A stretch of 64,000 nt of DNA from Tolumonas auensis DSM 9187 (GTDB lineage Bacteria; Pseudomonadota; Gammaproteobacteria; Enterobacterales; Aeromonadaceae). Of this stretch, positions 29,422 to 39,117 are shown one piece after another. How positions within the stretch are numbered: position 1 is the stretch's first letter; every line of letters starts with the position of its first letter. The stretch is from the NCBI RefSeq assembly GCF_000023065.1, contig NC_012691.1, positions 2,400,501-2,464,500 on the forward strand, in the 5' to 3' direction. Below the pieces are notes generated by a model, which was given only the letters and a program-made list of their open reading frames with translations, did no database searches and was not told where the DNA came from. Both the position numbers and the translations under genes were made by a program.

Positions 29422-30084
29422 ATGACAGTGCTGTTCCGTACCTGGTTGTCCCGTTCTTTATCTCTGTTAGCAATATTTGCCTGCACATCTGCATTGGCTG
29501 ACACCACAGTAGTAGTTCCCCGTCCTTATACAACCAACCTGATCGATGGTAAACCATATAAAGGAAACAGTTCAGAGCTCAATCTGGTTGAAGGTGAACA
29601 TCAGTTAGTCATACGTTTCGAAGGTAACTACAGTACCAAAAACAACGTTGATCTGGTGAGTGGCGAACCGCTGGTTGTTAACTTCAAGACTAACGGCAAA
29701 GAACAACTGACGTTCGATTTACCGTTAATCAGAGAGTCAGCGCAGGCAAAAGCTTTTCTGAAAAATCAGAAACTGCATTTGGTCGATAAAAATACCAAAG
29801 CCATTAAAGAAGCTAATATCTTTGAATTACCGAAAAAAGAAGGCTTACAGATTGGCCGGGATTATCAGGAAGAATTGCTGGCGCTGGGTAAAGCATTTCA
29901 GCAACCCGTTATCAATGAAGACGGCACTGTGTCAGCAGGTGGTAATGTGCAACAAGCTGCTCTGACAAATACAGTTTCCGGTAACAAGAATCTGCAAGCA
30001 CTGGAAATGCTGAAATACTGGTACAACCGTGCGGATCCACAGACGCGGAAAGCATTCCAGCATTGGGTGATTACGCAGCAATAA
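29422..30084 (+). CDS. DUF2057 / UPF0319 (YccT-like) periplasmic protein
   Basis: A 220-residue exported protein with a signal peptide (to about residue 26, cleavage near SALA-DT). It resembles E. coli YccT, both in the EGEHQLVIRFEGNY region and in the closing LKYWYNRADPQTRKAFQHW. The family has unknown biochemistry; YccT has been tied to control of curli. No lipoprotein Cys or membrane anchor is evident. It is a single gene with a terminator after it, divergent from the porin. Confidence 0.85.
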   Translation: MTVLFRTWLSRSLSLLAIFACTSALADTTVVVPRPYTTNLIDGKPYKGNSSELNLVEGEHQLVIRFEGNYSTKNNVDLVSGEPLVVNFKTNGKEQLTFDLPLIRESAQAKAFLKNQKLHLVDKNTKAIKEANIFELPKKEGLQIGRDYQEELLALGKAFQQPVINEDGTVSAGGNVQQAALTNTVSGNKNLQALEMLKYWYNRADPQTRKAFQHWVITQQ

Positions 30085-30088
30085 AAAT

Positions 30089-30116
30089 AAGAGAGGCCGC
30101 AACTGCGGCCTCTCTT
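30089..30116. terminator. Convergent terminator, DUF2057 gene and glgC
   Basis: A 12-bp perfect inverted repeat (30089-30100 with 30105-30116, AAGAGAGGCCGC/GCGGCCTCTCTT) with an AACT loop, between converging genes. Confidence 0.85.
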
Positions 30117-30133
30117 GTTAATACAAACTTTTA

Positions 30134-31429
30134 TTATTCTCTCAGCTTATCCAGCATTGAACGGGTAACTAACACCACGCCGTTATCACTCCGATGGAAA
30201 CGTCTTGCATCTTCGGCCGGATTTTCACCGATGATAGTTCCCGGTGGAATATCACAATGTTTATCAATGATAACTTTGCGCAAGCGGGATCCACGGCCAA
30301 TGATTACATCCGGGAAGATAACTGCCCCATCGAGCGTACATCCGGAATGCACTCTGACACCGGAAAACAGTACCGAGTTGTGAATAATTGAACCGCTGAC
30401 AATACAACCACCGGAAATAACCGAGTTCAGTGTACTGCCTGACTGCCCCATGTAGTCCTGTACAAACTTGGCAGGAGGCAATTGACGCTGGTTAGTCCAG
30501 ATCGGCCAGCTTTCATCATACACATCCAGTTCCGGCACAACAGAGGCCAGATCCATATTGGCTTCCCAGAAAGAATCAACAGTACCTACATCACGCCAGT
30601 AACATTGATTGTCTTTCTCATCATCATGATCCTTGCAACCAACGCAGGACATGCTGAATGGATGTGCGTAAGCAACACCTAACTGAACCACTTTAGGGAT
30701 GATATCCATACCAAAATCACGGCGAGAACCTTCGTCCAGCTGATCTTCCTGCAGTAACTGGTACAAGTAGTCTGCATCAAAAACATAAACCCCCATTGAT
30801 GCCAGAGAGACTTCAGAGTTGCCCGGTATCGTTGGCGGATCTGCAGGTTTTTCTACAAACTGAGTGATCTGACGATCGTCATCGATAGCCATTACACCAA
30901 AAGCGGTTGCTTCATGTTTAGGCACTTCGATACATGCAACGGTCACTTTACCGCCCAGACGCACATGATCGAGCAGCATGCTGGCGTAATCCATTTTATA
31001 GACATGGTCACCGGCAAGAACTAATACATATTTAGGGGCGTAATCGCGGATGATATCCACGTTTTGATAAACCGCATCGGCGGTACCACGATACCAATTC
31101 ACTTCATCCAGACGCTGTTGCGCCGGAAGCAAATCAATAAATTCATTCATCTGGTAACGCAGAAAAGACCAGCCAGCCTGGATATGACGAAGAAGGCTGT
31201 GAGATTTGTATTGTGTTACAACGCCAACACGGGTGATCCCTGAATTAATACAATTAGAAAGCGCGAAATCAATGATACGGAACTTACCGCCGAAATGTAC
31301 GGCTGGTTTTGCTCTGTTATCAGTCAGTTGCTTCAACCGACTACCTCTTCCTCCCGCCAAAACCAGTGCCAGCGTCTGATTGATTGCTTCTCTGGCCTGC
31401 GTCATGCCCTGCGGATCTACTGAAACCAT
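30134..31429 (-). CDS. glgC: Glucose-1-phosphate adenylyltransferase
   Basis: GlgC makes ADP-glucose, the committed step of bacterial glycogen synthesis. The 431-residue protein has the N-terminal [11 protein letters not shown] nucleotide loop, [13 protein letters not shown], the GDHVYKMDY metal site and the left-handed-helix C terminus. I place the start at ATG 31429, six bases after a GGGAGG site, rather than at an upstream non-ATG start. The other glycogen genes (glgA, glgB, glgX, glgP) are not nearby, so glgC stands alone here. Confidence 0.96.
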   Translation of the reverse strand: MVSVDPQGMTQAREAINQTLALVLAGGRGSRLKQLTDNRAKPAVHFGGKFRIIDFALSNCINSGITRVGVVTQYKSHSLLRHIQAGWSFLRYQMNEFIDLLPAQQRLDEVNWYRGTADAVYQNVDIIRDYAPKYVLVLAGDHVYKMDYASMLLDHVRLGGKVTVACIEVPKHEATAFGVMAIDDDRQITQFVEKPADPPTIPGNSEVSLASMGVYVFDADYLYQLLQEDQLDEGSRRDFGMDIIPKVVQLGVAYAHPFSMSCVGCKDHDDEKDNQCYWRDVGTVDSFWEANMDLASVVPELDVYDESWPIWTNQRQLPPAKFVQDYMGQSGSTLNSVISGGCIVSGSIIHNSVLFSGVRVHSGCTLDGAVIFPDVIIGRGSRLRKVIIDKHCDIPPGTIIGENPAEDARRFHRSDNGVVLVTRSMLDKLRE

Positions 31430-31721
31430 AAAAACCTCCCGTGATAACAACTAAAAGACACGTTTGGTTGCCAAATGGAGCGAGCTAGTTCATTACCAAT
31501 CCATTGCAACAAAACCATAATGTTCCTTAAATGAAACAAGTTCCATTCGAGAGATCACGAATCTAAGCTTACTGATAATAATTCTTCTATTTTGCTACTC
31601 AGAGCACATTGATTAGACAATAAAAATGATGGGCCGGAACACACATCGGCAGAGGATGAAGTATTGTTTATAGAGAAGGGATCGTGAAAAAAATCCGGAC
31701 AAAATCAGACAGGAGCCAGGG

Positions 31722-33308
31722 ATGAAAGAGCACTCTATCTATCACAGGCAATGGTTATCTTTATGGCTCATTTTGTTGTTAACCGTGATAAGTAATATGC
31801 TTGTTCTTACTTTCTGGTTGGCAGATACAGTCAGTTCGGAACTGCTACTCATATCAAGCGGAATACTTATACTTTCATTGCTGGCTTTGCACTGGAACCA
31901 TCAGGTTTTATTGAAAAAAGCAGAAAAACTGATCGCTTCCGAGTTAACAGCCAATCAGCCCTCTTCCGGTGTTTTTCCTTTCCTGACATCTGCCGTTCAG
32001 CAAACAAAAGACGCTCTGAATAAAGATGTCGACCGGATAAAAAAAATCAATTCGGAACTGGAACACCGGGTTTTGCAGGATAATCTGACCGGCCTTCAGA
32101 ACCGCAGTGCCTTCCGCAAAGATCTGACTGAATTCTTACAACGGGAAACCCTGTCTGATCAGGCTTGCTTATGTCTTATCCGATCGACTGAACTGGCCAC
32201 AATCAATCACCAGCGCGGCAGGATAGCCGGCGATCAGTATCTGCTTGCGATTGCAGAAATAGTTCAATCCGTCAGTCAGCGATTCTCGACCCATTATGTT
32301 TACCGGCTTTCAGGCAGTGACTACGCCATATTGCTTCCAAATGCTTCAGCATCCATAGCACCTATCTTAGGAAAAGAGTTAAAACAGCTCTTTGATAATT
32401 TACAACTGCAAATTCTGGCAGAAAGTATTGCCTACTCCGGCATCACATTTCTGCATCCCGGACAACCGCCCGAACAGCCTTTATCCCGTGCAGATTTAGC
32501 GCTGGCAAAAGCACAAACCAACGTGGTGAATGGCTGGTATTTGCAGGAGGAAAACGCTGGTGATGCATTTCAGGGAGAAAGCCATTGGCAACACACCATA
32601 CAATCGATTCTTGAATCTCACGGTATCAGTTTTTCAGGTCAGGCTATTCAGCCGCTCAACATGGCCATCAATAACTATATTCAAATCATTCCCCGCTTTA
32701 TTGGCCCGAATCAGCAATCACTCCCAAGTGAAACTGTTTATGCCATGGCCATGCGGCATGGCACCATGGGTAAACTGGAAGAGTTAGTCATAGAAAGTTT
32801 GCTGCAACAACATAAACTTCATCCGGAAAATGTAGCCCGCTGGGGCCTGAATCTGAGTGCCAGTGCATTATTTAGCTCGTCTTTTATAGTCTGGCTTGAG
32901 CAACGTTTATTGCAAGAACAAGATATTACACCGAATCTGGTCTTTGAAATTGACGAAGAAATTCTTGATTGTCATTTGGCTGCCAGCATCCGGATGTTTG
33001 AAATGCTGCGCAGAGTGGGCTGTCGGTCCTGTATTTCAAAATTTGGCCGGGGATTAGGCTCATTCCGTCTGTATCGGGAACTACGCCCTGACTACATTAA
33101 ACTCGATTCTTATTTAGTTGAAACGATTGAACGCGACGGCACCAGCCAACAGTTTGTTCGCATGATCATTGAGATCTCACATCGGTTAGGATGCGTGGTC
33201 ATCGCGGAAGGTGTTGAAACAACGTCACAGAGAGAAGCGCTGGAGCGCATGTATATAGACGGTATTCAGGGACAACTGGTTTCTAAAATTATACCGATCG
33301 GCGATTAG
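31722..33308 (+). CDS. Membrane protein with degenerate GGDEF and EAL domains
   Basis: A 528-residue protein with two N-terminal membrane helices (about 11-33 and 38-58), then a GGDEF-like domain and an EAL-like domain. The GGDEF site reads RLSGSDY, so cyclase activity is unlikely. The EAL domain lacks the EAL triad (IQIIP in its place), and the usual DDFG metal motif reads SKFGRG. DYIKLD, AEGVE and GIQG remain. It is therefore probably a sensor or scaffold rather than a c-di-GMP enzyme, reminiscent of the CsrD type, though I cannot assign it to that family. The gene sits immediately upstream of the 4.5S RNA. Confidence 0.85.
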   Translation: MKEHSIYHRQWLSLWLILLLTVISNMLVLTFWLADTVSSELLLISSGILILSLLALHWNHQVLLKKAEKLIASELTANQPSSGVFPFLTSAVQQTKDALNKDVDRIKKINSELEHRVLQDNLTGLQNRSAFRKDLTEFLQRETLSDQACLCLIRSTELATINHQRGRIAGDQYLLAIAEIVQSVSQRFSTHYVYRLSGSDYAILLPNASASIAPILGKELKQLFDNLQLQILAESIAYSGITFLHPGQPPEQPLSRADLALAKAQTNVVNGWYLQEENAGDAFQGESHWQHTIQSILESHGISFSGQAIQPLNMAINNYIQIIPRFIGPNQQSLPSETVYAMAMRHGTMGKLEELVIESLLQQHKLHPENVARWGLNLSASALFSSSFIVWLEQRLLQEQDITPNLVFEIDEEILDCHLAASIRMFEMLRRVGCRSCISKFGRGLGSFRLYRELRPDYIKLDSYLVETIERDGTSQQFVRMIIEISHRLGCVVIAEGVETTSQREALERMYIDGIQGQLVSKIIPIGD

Positions 33309-33352
33309 CTATAAAATCTTTAGAATTTTCAGTGAATTGTTTTTTGAAGGTA

Positions 33353-33381
33353 TTGTTGCAATTTACAGAGGGTCTGATAAT
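33353..33381 (+). promoter_or_regulatory. ffs promoter
   Basis: TTGTTG (33353-33358), 17 bases, then GATAAT (33376-33381), preceded by TCT and followed by a GC-rich discriminator. It lies just upstream of the 4.5S RNA; the implied start leaves a short leader for RNase P to remove, as in E. coli. Confidence 0.7.
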
Positions 33382-33401
33382 ATCGGCCGCGTTTCTGTGA
33401 T

Positions 33402-33515
33402 GGCGGCCTGGTGGGTCCTCTCGCATCAATAGTTCGTGAACCCGGTCAGGTCCGGAAGGAAGCAGCCGAAGCGAACGACTTGAGTGCCGAGATGTGGCTT
33501 ATCAGGCCGCCGCCC
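33402..33515 (+). ncRNA. ffs: 4.5S signal recognition particle RNA
   Basis: A 114-nt RNA with the same overall length and layout as E. coli 4.5S RNA. The ends pair (GGCGGCCTG with CAGGCCGCC). The universally conserved SRP core is present: CAGGTCCGGAAGGAAGCAGC at about 33447-33466, including the GGAA tetraloop and the asymmetric loop that bind the Ffh M domain. It directs inner-membrane proteins to the translocon. The downstream T stretch is short. Confidence 0.95.
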
Positions 33516-33734
33516 TTTCTGCTGTATCATTTTTGTCATTTCCAGCATAACCTCATCTGTTGTTTCCCCTCAAACGCACCACGTTATCTGTGCTTTTTCG
33601 CCATTTCTGTATCACGTATGATGCTGAATCCAGACTAAACGGGGAACATATCGTTGATGCGCGCGCAGATCCACATGAAACGAGACATCCGCAGTCAGCA
33701 ACAGGCTTTATGCGGAAGAAGTATTCAAACAATA

Positions 33735-34448
33735 TCAGCCTTCGAATATTGTCGAGTCATTCAGGTTTTTTCTTAACTCCTGCCAGATCTTCGCGGAATC
33801 TGCACCATATTGACGGACGATACTTTTCGCTGAATTTAAACTTCCGCTTTCTGCAATGACTGCCAGCTCATCATAAAATTTCATCGCTAAGGCACGTGCA
33901 GCAGGATCCGAGAAGTAATAACGACCAATACGACGATAAAGACTCTTGAATCCATTGAAAATTAAGGCATATATCGGATTACCGGATGCTAACGCCAATA
34001 CATGGTATAGCTGATAATCAAAATCAATATAGGCTTCTGCCGAATCATTCAGCCTGGTACGTTCAGCCAGAACCGAAAGCACGGAGAAAGCATCCCGTTT
34101 CAGTGCGGAATGAATAAAAATAACACTGATATTCGTACGGGCAGAAAATAACTGTTCCACTAACTGCGGCAATTTCTCCTGCTCCAGCTTAGCCAGAGTA
34201 TCCAGAATATTCAGGCTGGATGTTTCCCAGAAGTTATTCACCCGCGTAGGTTTGCCATGCTGTATCGTTAACCAGCCATCCCGGGCCAGTCGCTGAAGCA
34301 CTTCGCGTAATGTGGTGCGAGTTACGCCGATCACTTCTGATAACTCCCGTTCTGCCGGCAAAATAGAGCCTGGAGCATAACGGTGATTCCAGATAGATCG
34401 GATAATGTACTCTTCAGCAAGCCCCGCTGGGCTTTGAGCCTTAAACAC
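33735..34448 (-). CDS. fadR: Fatty-acid metabolism regulator FadR
   Basis: FadR is a GntR-family regulator that represses fatty-acid degradation genes and activates fabA/fabB, and lets go of DNA when it binds long-chain acyl-CoA. The winged helix (about residues 5-75; [21 protein letters not shown]) and the all-helical acyl-CoA-binding domain are both present in this 237-residue protein. Similarity to E. coli FadR extends along the full length. Two FadR-like sites lie 0.6-0.7 kb away, upstream of sodB. Confidence 0.94.
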   Translation of the reverse strand: MFKAQSPAGLAEEYIIRSIWNHRYAPGSILPAERELSEVIGVTRTTLREVLQRLARDGWLTIQHGKPTRVNNFWETSSLNILDTLAKLEQEKLPQLVEQLFSARTNISVIFIHSALKRDAFSVLSVLAERTRLNDSAEAYIDFDYQLYHVLALASGNPIYALIFNGFKSLYRRIGRYYFSDPAARALAMKFYDELAVIAESGSLNSAKSIVRQYGADSAKIWQELRKNLNDSTIFEG

Positions 34449-34584
34449 GGTGTGTGGCCTTATATAGTTGATACGAATGAATCATAACAAAGCCAGAGGA
34501 TAGTGAACAGTTAACGTCAATACAATCAAATGTTATTTGTTAACTGAGTCAACGGGAGTAAATAATTTCACTCCCGTTACAGAC

Positions 34585-34917
34585 TTATTCTGCAGCCGTT
34601 TGTTTGGCATGAACTGCTTTCAATAATGGCTGCAGTTCACCCTGCTGAAACATTTCCAGCATGATGTCACAACCACCAATCAGCTCACCCTCTACCCACA
34701 ATTGCGGGAAAGTTGGCCAGTCAGCATATTTAGGTAACTCTGCACGAATATCCGGATTCTGCAAAATATCCACATAGGCAAAAGGTACACCACATGCCAT
34801 CAGAGCCTGTGAGGCCTGTGATGAGAAGCCACAGCTTGGCAACTTCGGTGAGCCCTTCATATACAGCAGGATAGGGTTTTCTGCGATTTGTTGCTTGATC
34901 TTCTCAATGGTTTCCAT
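34585..34917 (-). CDS. grxD: Monothiol glutaredoxin Grx4
   Basis: A 110-residue glutaredoxin with the monothiol active site CGFS (Cys29 in SCGFSSQASQAL), the WPTFPQLWVEGELIGGCDI glutathione-binding region and a short tail. It handles Fe-S cluster transfer, often with BolA partners, rather than disulfide reduction. It is transcribed divergently from sodB, with 244 bp between them. Confidence 0.96.
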   Translation of the reverse strand: METIEKIKQQIAENPILLYMKGSPKLPSCGFSSQASQALMACGVPFAYVDILQNPDIRAELPKYADWPTFPQLWVEGELIGGCDIMLEMFQQGELQPLLKAVHAKQTAAE

Positions 34918-35006
34918 GATTGCGCCTCATAACTGAAATCGTACTGATTTTACTCCATCATTACGGCTTAACAACGCTACCTTTTGTAGGGTTATAGCCG
35001 TCAGGA

Positions 35007-35017
35007 TGGTCTGACAA
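35007..35017. promoter_or_regulatory. FadR-like half site 1 upstream of sodB
   Basis: TGGTCTGACAA shares the GGTCNGAC core of FadR operators (consensus AACTGGTCNGACCAGTT). It is 145 bp before sodB and 90 bp before grxD. Confidence 0.4.
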
Positions 35018-35033
35018 TGCCACTATCTTTCTA

Positions 35034-35053
35034 TTGATGTATATTAAATGTTA
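35034..35053. promoter_or_regulatory. ArcA box overlapping an FNR-like site upstream of sodB
   Basis: GTATATTAAATGTTA (35039-35053) matches the ArcA consensus GTTAATTAAATGTTA at 13 of 15 positions. TTGAT-GTAT-ATTAA (35034-35047) matches the FNR box at 9 of 10. The region is AT-rich, which raises the chance of a false match. Confidence 0.5.
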
Positions 35054-35117
35054 AATTTTTTACAACAATATGTAGTATATATGAGTTAAAATTTGCTATA
35101 AATCAATTTAGCAAAAA

Positions 35118-35126
35118 GGTCTGACC
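35118..35126. promoter_or_regulatory. FadR-like site 2 in the sodB leader
   Basis: GGTCTGACC is the perfect palindromic core of a FadR operator; the flanks AAAA and TATA extend partial similarity. It lies 35 bp before the sodB start and downstream of a TATAAA at 35097-35102. Confidence 0.45.
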
Positions 35127-35161
35127 TATAGAGACCGTGTTAATCAAAGAGGAGAATTTCA

Positions 35162-35743
35162 ATGGCTTTTGAATTACCAGCTCTGCCTTATGAAAAAAAT
35201 GCACTGGCACCACACATCTCTCAGGAAACCCTGGAGTACCACTATGGTAAACACCATAACACCTATGTGGTGAACCTGAACAATCTCATCCCTGGCACTG
35301 AGTTCGAAAACAAATCTCTGGAAGAGATCGTCAAAGGCTCCAGCGGCGGTATTTTCAACAATGCAGCTCAGGTATGGAACCATACTTTCTACTGGCATTG
35401 CCTGTCACCAAATGGTGGCGGAGAACCAACCGGCGCACTGGCGGATGCAATCGTTGCAACTTTCGGTTCATTTGAAAAATTCAAAGAAGAATTCACTAAG
35501 TCTGCTGTTACCAACTTCGGTTCAGGCTGGACCTGGCTGGTGAAAAAGGCAGATGGCTCTCTGGCGCTGCAGAACACATCTAACGCGGGTTGCCCTCTGA
35601 CCGATGGCGTTACTCCGGTTCTGACTGCAGACGTCTGGGAACATGCTTATTACATCGACTACCGTAATCTGCGTCCGAAATACATGGAAGCCTTCTGGGC
35701 TCTGGTGAACTGGGAATTTGCTGCGAAAAACTTCGCTGCTTAA
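35162..35743 (+). CDS. sodB: Iron superoxide dismutase
   Basis: SodB removes superoxide in the cytoplasm. The metal ligands are His27, His74, Asp157 and His161. The [20 protein letters not shown] segment is typical of the iron form. Length is 193, as in E. coli. The start is preceded by AGAGGAG, about eight bases upstream. It stands alone, divergent from grxD, and ends in a strong terminator. The upstream region contains candidate ArcA, FNR and FadR sites. Confidence 0.97.
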   Translation: MAFELPALPYEKNALAPHISQETLEYHYGKHHNTYVVNLNNLIPGTEFENKSLEEIVKGSSGGIFNNAAQVWNHTFYWHCLSPNGGGEPTGALADAIVATFGSFEKFKEEFTKSAVTNFGSGWTWLVKKADGSLALQNTSNAGCPLTDGVTPVLTADVWEHAYYIDYRNLRPKYMEAFWALVNWEFAAKNFAA

Positions 35744-35762
35744 TCATCAGTTCAGCAAAAAT

Positions 35763-35790
35763 AAGAAAGGCTCCTTAAGGAGCCTTTCTT
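35763..35790 (+). terminator. sodB terminator (bidirectional with sucD)
   Basis: AAGAAAGGCTCC/GGAGCCTTTCTT (35763-35774 with 35779-35790) with a TTAA loop, 20 bp after the sodB stop and 30 bp before the sucD stop. Confidence 0.9.
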
Positions 35791-35819
35791 GTATCTGCCA
35801 TATCAGCCGATAATTTTTA

Positions 35820-36695
35820 TTATTTCCAGCCAGTCACTTCGCGCAAACCGACCGCGATATCCGCCAGGGAACGCACGGTTTTCACACCCGCTTCTTCCAG
35901 GGCGGCAAACTTCTCCGCTGCCGTGCCCTTACCACCAGCGATAATAGCGCCAGCATGACCCATACGCTTACCTGCAGGGGCAGTGACACCAGCAATATAG
36001 GAAACCACGGGTTTGGTTACATTGGCTTTGATAAAGGCTGCCGCTTCTTCTTCCGCAGTACCGCCAATTTCACCAATCATTACGATCGCTTCTGTTTCAG
36101 GATCTTCCTGGAACAGTTTCAGGATATCAATGAAGTTGGAACCAGGAATTGGATCACCACCAATACCCACACAAGTGGACTGACCAAAGCCGGCATCGGT
36201 CGTCTGTTTTACTGCTTCATACGTCAGCGTACCGGAACGGGAAACAATGCCCACTTTACCCGGCAGATGAATGTGAGCCGGCATGATGCCGATCTTGCAT
36301 TCACCCGGTGTGATGACACCCGGACAGTTAGGGCCGATCATACGGACACCGGTTTCATCCAGTCGACATTTTACCTGCAGCATATCCAGTGTCGGAATGC
36401 CTTCAGTAATACAAACGATCAGCTGGATACCCGCATCAATGGCTTCCAGAATGGCGTCTTTACAAAATGGTGCCGGAACATAGATAACAGATGCGGTAGC
36501 ACCCGTCGTTTCTACGGCGTCACGCACGGTATTGAATACCGGCAGTCCCAAATGGGTTGAACCACCTTTACCCGGTGATACCCCGCCCACCATTTGTGTG
36601 CCGTAAGCAATCGCTTGTTCAGAATGGAATGTACCCTGCGAGCCGGTGAAGCCCTGACAGATGACCTTGGTCTCTTTATTAATCAGGATACTCAT
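35820..36695 (-). CDS. sucD: Succinyl-CoA synthetase alpha subunit
   Basis: SucD and SucC interconvert succinyl-CoA and succinate with formation of nucleoside triphosphate in the TCA cycle. The alpha subunit binds CoA near the N terminus ([10 protein letters not shown]) and carries the phosphohistidine loop ([10 protein letters not shown], His about 247). Length is 291. It starts within the last codons of sucC (four-base overlap), so the subunits are translationally coupled. Confidence 0.97.
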   Translation of the reverse strand: MSILINKETKVICQGFTGSQGTFHSEQAIAYGTQMVGGVSPGKGGSTHLGLPVFNTVRDAVETTGATASVIYVPAPFCKDAILEAIDAGIQLIVCITEGIPTLDMLQVKCRLDETGVRMIGPNCPGVITPGECKIGIMPAHIHLPGKVGIVSRSGTLTYEAVKQTTDAGFGQSTCVGIGGDPIPGSNFIDILKLFQEDPETEAIVMIGEIGGTAEEEAAAFIKANVTKPVVSYIAGVTAPAGKRMGHAGAIIAGGKGTAAEKFAALEEAGVKTVRSLADIAVGLREVTGWK

Positions 36696-37861
36696 GCCAC
36701 CGCCTCCGCTGCTTTCACTACTTGTTCTGCTGCATCCGTCAGGCTGGTTGCCGCAATAATGTTTAATCCGCTTTCGGCCAGTTTTTTAGAGCCCAAATCA
36801 GCGTTATTACCTTCCAGACGCACGACGACTGGCACTTTCACACCGACTTCCGCCACAGCGCCAATCACACCGTCCGCAATCAGATCGCAGCGCACAATAC
36901 CGCCGAAGATATTGACCAGCACAGCTTTCACTTTGCTGTCAGACAGGATCAGCTTGAATGCTTCGGTCACGCGTTCTTTAGTCGCGCCACCACCGACATC
37001 CAGGAAGTTAGCCGGGAAACCACCGTGGTGTTTGATGATGTCCATGGTGCCCATCGCCAGACCTGCGCCGTTCACCATACAACCGATATTGCCATCCAGC
37101 GCGACATAGTTCAGATCCCAGCGGGCCGCTTCCACTTCACGCGGATCTTCCTGCGTTTCATCATTCCAGGCTTTCAGTTTTGGCTGGCGATACAGAGCAT
37201 TGCTGTCGATGTTAATTTTACCATCCAGACACAGCAGGTTACCTTCGCCGGTAATAACCAGCGGGTTAATTTCCAGCAATGACAAGTCACAGGCGACAAA
37301 CATCTTGCCCAGACCCAGGAAAATTTTAGTGAACTGTTTCAGTTGCTCCGCATTCAGACCCAGTTTGAAGCCAAGTTCGCGCGCCTGATATGGCTGCGGG
37401 CCAGTCAATGGATCCAAAGCTGCTTTGTGAATAAGTTCCGGTGTGTTGTGGGCGACGGTTTCGATGTCCATACCGCCTTCAGTAGAAGCCATAAACACGA
37501 CACGGCGGGAACTGCGATCGATTACAGCGCCTAAATACAGTTCTTTGGCAATGTTACCGCAGGTTTCAACGAGAATAGTATTAACCGGCTGACCATTGGC
37601 ATCAGTTTGATAAGTGACCAGACGTTTGCCTAACCATTGGTCAGCAAAAGCGCGTACTTCCTGTTCACTGCCAGCAACTTTAACGCCACCGGCTTTACCA
37701 CGGCCACCGGCATGAACCTGGCACTTCACTACCCATTTATCGCCGCCCAGCTTTTTAGTAGCAGCGACAGCTTCATCAGCGGAAGAACAGGGAATGCCTG
37801 AAGGCACAGGCAGGCCGTAGTCAGCAAATAATTGCTTGGCCTGATACTCATGCAAATTCAT
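36692..37861 (-). CDS. sucC: Succinyl-CoA synthetase beta subunit
   Basis: SucC is the ATP-grasp subunit of succinyl-CoA synthetase. It starts [18 protein letters not shown] and has [19 protein letters not shown], the [18 protein letters not shown] region and the C-terminal [15 protein letters not shown]. Length is 389. It is 48 bp downstream of sucB and overlaps sucD. Confidence 0.97.
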   Translation of the reverse strand: MNLHEYQAKQLFADYGLPVPSGIPCSSADEAVAATKKLGGDKWVVKCQVHAGGRGKAGGVKVAGSEQEVRAFADQWLGKRLVTYQTDANGQPVNTILVETCGNIAKELYLGAVIDRSSRRVVFMASTEGGMDIETVAHNTPELIHKAALDPLTGPQPYQARELGFKLGLNAEQLKQFTKIFLGLGKMFVACDLSLLEINPLVITGEGNLLCLDGKINIDSNALYRQPKLKAWNDETQEDPREVEAARWDLNYVALDGNIGCMVNGAGLAMGTMDIIKHHGGFPANFLDVGGGATKERVTEAFKLILSDSKVKAVLVNIFGGIVRCDLIADGVIGAVAEVGVKVPVVVRLEGNNADLGSKKLAESGLNIIAATSLTDAAEQVVKAAEAVA

Positions 37862-37909
37862 GATAATAGTCCGTTATTCAGGGAGCGGCACCGTGTCGCT
37901 CTCGTTATA

Positions 37910-39106
37910 TTAGATATCCAATAGCAATCGGGTCGGATCTTCCAGTAAAGATTTTACATGAACCAGAAACCCGACAGACTCGCGGCCGTCGATGATACGG
38001 TGATCATACGACAGAGCCAAGTACATCATTGGAAGAATTACCACCTGACCATCCACAGCCATTGGACGATCCTGGATTTTATGCATACCCAGAATCGCGC
38101 TTTGCGGAGGATTAATGATGGGCGTCGACATCAATGAACCAAAAACACCGCCATTCGTGATGGTGAACGTGCCGCCGGTAAGATCTTCCACCGAAAGCTT
38201 GCCATCACGGGCTTTGTCAGCCAGTAATTTGATGCCTTTTTCAATCTCAGCCAGCGATAACTCATCACAGTTACGTAAAACCGGGGTCACCAGTCCACGG
38301 TCTGTTGATACCGCAATGCTGATATCGAAGTAATTATGATAAAGAATATCATTTTCATCAATAGAGGCGTTGATTTCCGGATAGCGTTTCAGTGCTTCAC
38401 TGACGGCTTTCACATAAAACGACATGAAGCCGAGCTTAATACCATGACGTTTTTCAAACTGTTCCTGATATTTACTGCGGATCTGCATGATCGGCTGCAT
38501 GTTGACCTCATTAAAGGTGGTCAGCATTGCCGTGGTATTTTTAGCTTCCAGCAAACGCTCGGCGATGCGTTTTCTCAGACGGGTCATCGGCACCCGTTTT
38601 TCCTCTCTGCCACTGACCGGAGTCTCAGTCGCAGAATCAACAGTCGCAATCAAGGCTGTTGTGGCCGACGGGTCATTTGTCTGACGTTGTAAATGAGCAA
38701 GCACATCCTGACGTGTAAGACGACCATCACGGCCAGAGCCTTGCAACACAGAGGGGTCAACCTCTTCCTCAGCCAGAATACGGCGCACCGATGGCGTCAG
38801 AATATCGCTGGCATCGCCGGTATCAGGAGCCGGGGCTGGTTTCTCTGTTGTCTCCTCGCCACTCGCAGGCACTTCCTGCAATTCAGCCAGCAATTGTCTG
38901 GCCTGCACAACACTGCCAGAGTCAAAAAAGATATCGCCGATGATCCCATCCTGAGGAGCCGGTACTTCCAATATAACTTTGTCCGTTTCCAGGTCAACCA
39001 ACAACTCGCCAGCTTTGATGCGTTCACCAGTTTTTTTGTGCCAGGTGCCAATGGTCGCATCAGATACAGATTCAGGAAGATCAGGCACCATTATTTGCAA
39101 AGTCAT
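37910..39106 (-). CDS. sucB: 2-oxoglutarate dehydrogenase E2 (dihydrolipoyl succinyltransferase)
   Basis: E2 is the core of the 2-oxoglutarate dehydrogenase complex and transfers the succinyl group to CoA. The lipoyl domain is at 1-77 with the modified lysine at 43 (LETDKVILE). A peripheral-subunit-binding segment ([15 protein letters not shown]) follows, and the catalytic domain ends with [13 protein letters not shown], including the catalytic His and Asp. Length is 398. It is 11 bp downstream of sucA and forms an operon with it. Confidence 0.97.
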   Translation of the reverse strand: MTLQIMVPDLPESVSDATIGTWHKKTGERIKAGELLVDLETDKVILEVPAPQDGIIGDIFFDSGSVVQARQLLAELQEVPASGEETTEKPAPAPDTGDASDILTPSVRRILAEEEVDPSVLQGSGRDGRLTRQDVLAHLQRQTNDPSATTALIATVDSATETPVSGREEKRVPMTRLRKRIAERLLEAKNTTAMLTTFNEVNMQPIMQIRSKYQEQFEKRHGIKLGFMSFYVKAVSEALKRYPEINASIDENDILYHNYFDISIAVSTDRGLVTPVLRNCDELSLAEIEKGIKLLADKARDGKLSVEDLTGGTFTITNGGVFGSLMSTPIINPPQSAILGMHKIQDRPMAVDGQVVILPMMYLALSYDHRIIDGRESVGFLVHVKSLLEDPTRLLLDI

Positions 39107-39117
39107 GGGGTATCCTT

